From CBDATA01 sp965215615 (lineage in GTDB: Bacteria; Acidobacteriota; Vicinamibacteria; Marinacidobacterales; Marinacidobacteraceae): a DNA stretch of 64,000 nucleotides. The notes beneath the pieces were generated by a model. It made no database searches, was not told where the DNA came from, and worked only from the letters and a program-made list of their open reading frames with translations. The stretch is taken from assembly GCA_965215615.1 (NCBI GenBank), contig OZ244068.1, positions 1,426,001 to 1,490,000 on the forward strand. The letters run 5' to 3'. Position numbers and translations under genes: made by a program. This document shows, piece by piece, positions 61,666 through 64,000 of this stretch. How positions within the stretch are numbered: the first letter of the stretch is position 1; each line of letters opens with the position of its first letter.

Positions 61666-61834
61666 TTGATTGCCACCCGGCGCGCACCCCGAACCAACCT
61701 GCGGGTGGACACGATCCAGAAGGCCATGGAGACGCGCCAGATTCGACGCGGGACTCTACCCGAAGCGGGATTCGGAGGATAATTCCGCTGGCGGCCCCGA
61801 AACTGCGGATGCGACACGAGCGATTCCTCTCCCG
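61666..61834. promoter_or_regulatory. Divergent intergenic region, pgsA / nucleotidyltransferase
   Basis: 169 bp between two divergent starts. It presumably contains promoters for both sides. A GATAAT at 61778-61783 could be a -10 box for the plus-strand gene, but no -35 was convincing. Confidence 0.35.
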
Positions 61835-62902
61835 ATGAAGGCAGCCCTGCTGATCGGAGGCAAGGCGGAGCGCCTGCGTCCGCTCACCACCGGCCGCCCC
61901 AAGGCGATGGTTCCGCTCCTCGGCCAGCCCTTTCTCGGAATCCAGTTGGAACTGCTGCGCGAGGCCGGATTCACCGACATCGTTCTTTGCCACGCCTCCC
62001 TGCCGCGGCGCATGGCACCTTTTTTCGGCGACGGACGCGATTTCGGCGTCCATCTCACCTGGTCGCTGGAGAGTCGGCAACTCGGCACCGGAGGGGCGCT
62101 CGGCCTCGCCCGCTCCCATCTGACCGAACCCTTCCTGTGCCTGAACGGGGACGTTCTGACCGATCTCGACCTCCGCGGCCTGGTCGCGGCCCGGGAAAAG
62201 GATCAGGCCATCCTTTCTCTCGCGGTGACCCGGGTGGAAGATGCTTCTTCCTTCGGAGCGATCCGCATCGGGCCCGGAGCGAGTCGGGAGGTTCGGGGTT
62301 TTCACGAAAAGTCGGCTTCCACTGGCGATCCCGGCGATGTGAATCTCGGTGCCTACGCCATGACCCCGGAGATATTCGATCTCATTCCGGAGAACCGGCC
62401 GGTCTCGCTCGAAGCGGAGGTATTCCCGGCGGCGATCGGCGGAAATCGGCGGGTTACCGCGTTTCGCCACGACGGCTACTTCGCCGACATCGGAACCCCC
62501 GGCCGCTACCTCGAAGTGCATCGCGACGCACTCGTCGGGCGGATTCGCATCCCGGGGATCGGGAAACCGAACCCCGGAGGAATGATCGTGGACGCGACCG
62601 CCCGGGTGCACAACGAGGCGCGGTTGCTCGGGCCCGGCTTTCTCGGCACCGGAGCCCGGGTGGCCGCCCGGGCGACGATCGGACCGGGCACCGTGCTCGG
62701 GCCGCGCGTCCGGGTCGAAGAAGATGCCACCATCGAGGATTCGGTCCTCTGGTCCGATGCCCGGATCGGCGAAGGCGCTCTCGTGCGCCGATCCATCCTG
62801 GGGACCGGTGCCTTCGTCGGGCCGGGAGCCCGGGTCATCGGGGCCGCTCTTGGCGACAAGAGCGCGATCCCGGCGCAGAGCGGGATTCCCTGGGATTGCT
62901 GA
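61835..62902 (+). CDS. Sugar-1-phosphate nucleotidyltransferase (mannose-1-P guanylyltransferase-like)
   Basis: A 355-residue enzyme: the N-terminal nucleotidyltransferase domain has ALLIGGKAERLRPLTTGRPK, PLLGQPFLGIQLELLREAGF, LGTGGALGLARS and LCLNGDVLTDLDL. The C-terminal domain is a left-handed beta helix with hexapeptide repeats (ARVAARATIGPGTVLGPRVR, IGEGALVRRSILGTGAFVGP). Most similar enzymes are GDP-mannose or glucose-1-phosphate pyrophosphorylases. The neighbouring phosphomannomutase supports GDP-mannose; substrate is inference. The ATG at 61835 fits the family start. Confidence 0.87.
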   Translation: MKAALLIGGKAERLRPLTTGRPKAMVPLLGQPFLGIQLELLREAGFTDIVLCHASLPRRMAPFFGDGRDFGVHLTWSLESRQLGTGGALGLARSHLTEPFLCLNGDVLTDLDLRGLVAAREKDQAILSLAVTRVEDASSFGAIRIGPGASREVRGFHEKSASTGDPGDVNLGAYAMTPEIFDLIPENRPVSLEAEVFPAAIGGNRRVTAFRHDGYFADIGTPGRYLEVHRDALVGRIRIPGIGKPNPGGMIVDATARVHNEARLLGPGFLGTGARVAARATIGPGTVLGPRVRVEEDATIEDSVLWSDARIGEGALVRRSILGTGAFVGPGARVIGAALGDKSAIPAQSGIPWDC

Positions 62903-64000
62903 CCCCGAGCCAGGCGGCACTCTTCAAGGCCTACGACATCCGCGGCCGCTCTCCCGAACCGCTTTCGGCTTCTCTTTCCGGGCGCATCGGAGAGGCCTTC
63001 GCCCGCTGGCTCGGAGGCGGGACGGTCGGAATCGGCCGCGACATGCGGAAAACGAGCCCCGAATTGACCAGGGAGTTCGCTTCGGGACTCGCGCGGGGCG
63101 GGGCTTCGGTCGTGGATTACGGGATGCTTCCGACCGATGCGATGTGGTTCGCGGTTCGTTCGGATGGCCTCGCAGGCGGAGCGATGATCACCGCTTCCCA
63201 CAACCCGCCCGAAGACAACGGGATCAAGCTGGTCGGCCGGGATGCAGCTCCGGTGTTCGCGGAGCGCGGCCTTCCGCAGATTCGGGACCTCCTCGAGGCG
63301 ACCCCGGCCCCGACTTCATCGGAACGGGGCGCGATCCGCCGCCGCGACATCACCGCGGACTACCTCGACTTCCTCCTCGGAGAGATACGCCTGCGGAACT
63401 TTCCCGCTCTTCGGGTGGTTCTCGATGCCGGGAACGGGATGGGAGGCCTGATGGCGGCTCCGCTGTTCCGAAAGTTGCCCGGCGCATGGATTCCCCTCCA
63501 TTTCGAGCCCGACGGATCCTTTCCGAATCACGGAGGGAACCCGCTCGATCCCGAAAACCGGAAACAACTGGTGGAGCGGGTTCGCTCGGAGAAAGCGGAT
63601 CTCGGGGTGCTCTGGGACGGCGATGCCGATCGGTGCGCGTTCGTGGACGACCAGGGCATCTTTCTTCCCGGCGATTTCACGACTGCGATCCTCGCCCCCC
63701 GGGAGATCGAGGCCCACCCGGGGGGGGCCGTCGTATTCGACCTGCGATCCTCCCGGGCGGTTCCCGAAGCGATCCGGACAGCGGGAGGACGTCCCTGCCC
63801 CAACCGGGTGGGTCACGCCTTCATGAAGCAGCGCATGCGCGACGAGCGGGCCTGCTTCGGCGGAGAACTGAGCGGCCATTTCTATTTCCCGTCCTCCGGC
63901 TACGCGGACAACGCGCTCCTCCCCGTCCTGCGCATGGTGGAGTGGATCGGCGTGGCCGGCCAGCCACTCTCGGAGCTCGCCGGGGAACTCCGACGGCGAT
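62896..64000 (+). CDS. Phosphomannomutase/phosphoglucomutase (3' end cut by window)
   Basis: Open from a TTG overlapping the end of the nucleotidyltransferase gene by seven bases; it runs off the right edge after 368 codons. FKAYDIRGRSPEP begins the family core. The phosphoserine loop is MITASHNPPEDNGIKLVG, the metal loop GVLWDGDADRCAFVDDQG, and the sugar-binding loop GGELSGHFYF. It is the alpha-D-phosphohexomutase of the ManB/AlgC type, making mannose-1- or glucose-1-phosphate for the neighbouring nucleotidyltransferase. The C-terminal phosphate-binding domain is missing. Confidence 0.92.
   Translation, partial: MLTPSQAALFKAYDIRGRSPEPLSASLSGRIGEAFARWLGGGTVGIGRDMRKTSPELTREFASGLARGGASVVDYGMLPTDAMWFAVRSDGLAGGAMITASHNPPEDNGIKLVGRDAAPVFAERGLPQIRDLLEATPAPTSSERGAIRRRDITADYLDFLLGEIRLRNFPALRVVLDAGNGMGGLMAAPLFRKLPGAWIPLHFEPDGSFPNHGGNPLDPENRKQLVERVRSEKADLGVLWDGDADRCAFVDDQGIFLPGDFTTAILAPREIEAHPGGAVVFDLRSSRAVPEAIRTAGGRPCPNRVGHAFMKQRMRDERACFGGELSGHFYFPSSGYADNALLPVLRMVEWIGVAGQPLSELAGELRRR

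Noticed and set aside
1..64000. CRISPR arrays, tRNA or rRNA genes, prophage
   Set aside because: No regular spaced repeats, no cloverleaf in the short gaps, and no phage genes seen.

Overview
The window is GC-rich, densely packed chromosomal DNA from a Gram-negative bacterium. The evidence for Gram-negative is a Kdo-phosphate phosphatase (KdsC), Lpt lipopolysaccharide-transport genes, a Tat system, a BamD-like lipoprotein and a PilY1-type type IV pilus. The gene order pilT-pilC-pilA-[ABC ATPase]-[ABC permease]-[TPR protein]-pilD resembles the pilA-pilG-pilH-pilI-pilD arrangement known from Myxococcus. Next to it lies lptB-rpoN with a mannose-family EIIA, HPr and enzyme I. Together these point to a 'deltaproteobacterial' lineage (Myxococcota, Desulfobacterota, Binatota or similar). 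That is inference; no rRNA gene is present. No tRNA, rRNA, CRISPR array, prophage or complete insertion sequence was seen. No gap between genes exceeds about 220 bp.

Layout. (1) 1-3577, minus: a HEAT-repeat protein (cut by the window edge), a CtpA protease, a 185-bp MITE-like element, tatC and tatA. (2) 3684-4445, plus: ubiE/menG. (3) 4429-16262, minus: a type IV pilus locus running pilT, pilC, pilA, ABC ATPase, ABC permease, TPR protein, pilD, pilV, pilX-like, pilY1, pilW. (4) 16395-18599, plus: pyrG and kdsC. (5) 18586-31454, minus: guaA, dnaE, accA, an LptC/LptA-like fusion, lptB, rpoN, EIIA, HPr and EI; many are coupled by 4-bp ATGA overlaps. (6) 31522-37273: a PQQ-propeller protein (minus) head-to-head with a 1297-residue NtrY-like sensor kinase (plus) and a small lipoprotein. 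(7) 37289-39757, minus: tsaB, DUF465, psd, pssA. (8) 39809-45360, plus: mutS and a TAXI-type TRAP transporter. (9) 45320-49433, minus: MFS exporter, alpha/beta hydrolase, glutamate dehydrogenase, a PgsA-family enzyme. (10) 49505-52393, plus: a HEAT/DUF349 protein, convergent with a copper-type P1B ATPase on the minus strand (52377-54587). (11) 54637-60723, plus: def, fmt, a glycerophosphodiesterase, rsmB, a PASTA protein, rpe, a BamD-like lipoprotein. (12) 60742-61665, minus: pgsA and a small unknown protein. (13) 61835-64000, plus: a sugar nucleotidyltransferase and a phosphomannomutase cut by the window end.

Most of this is envelope and housekeeping biology: pilus assembly and retraction, LPS transport and Kdo synthesis, phospholipid synthesis (PssA, Psd, two PgsA-like enzymes, AccA), translation start (def/fmt), and nucleotide supply (pyrG, guaA). 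The least ordinary parts are the pilus locus with an embedded ABC exporter, the short PTS set beside rpoN, the giant multi-sensor kinase without a partner regulator, and the MITE lying directly against the ctpA start codon. Start codons are often GTG or TTG, and genes commonly overlap even when convergent.
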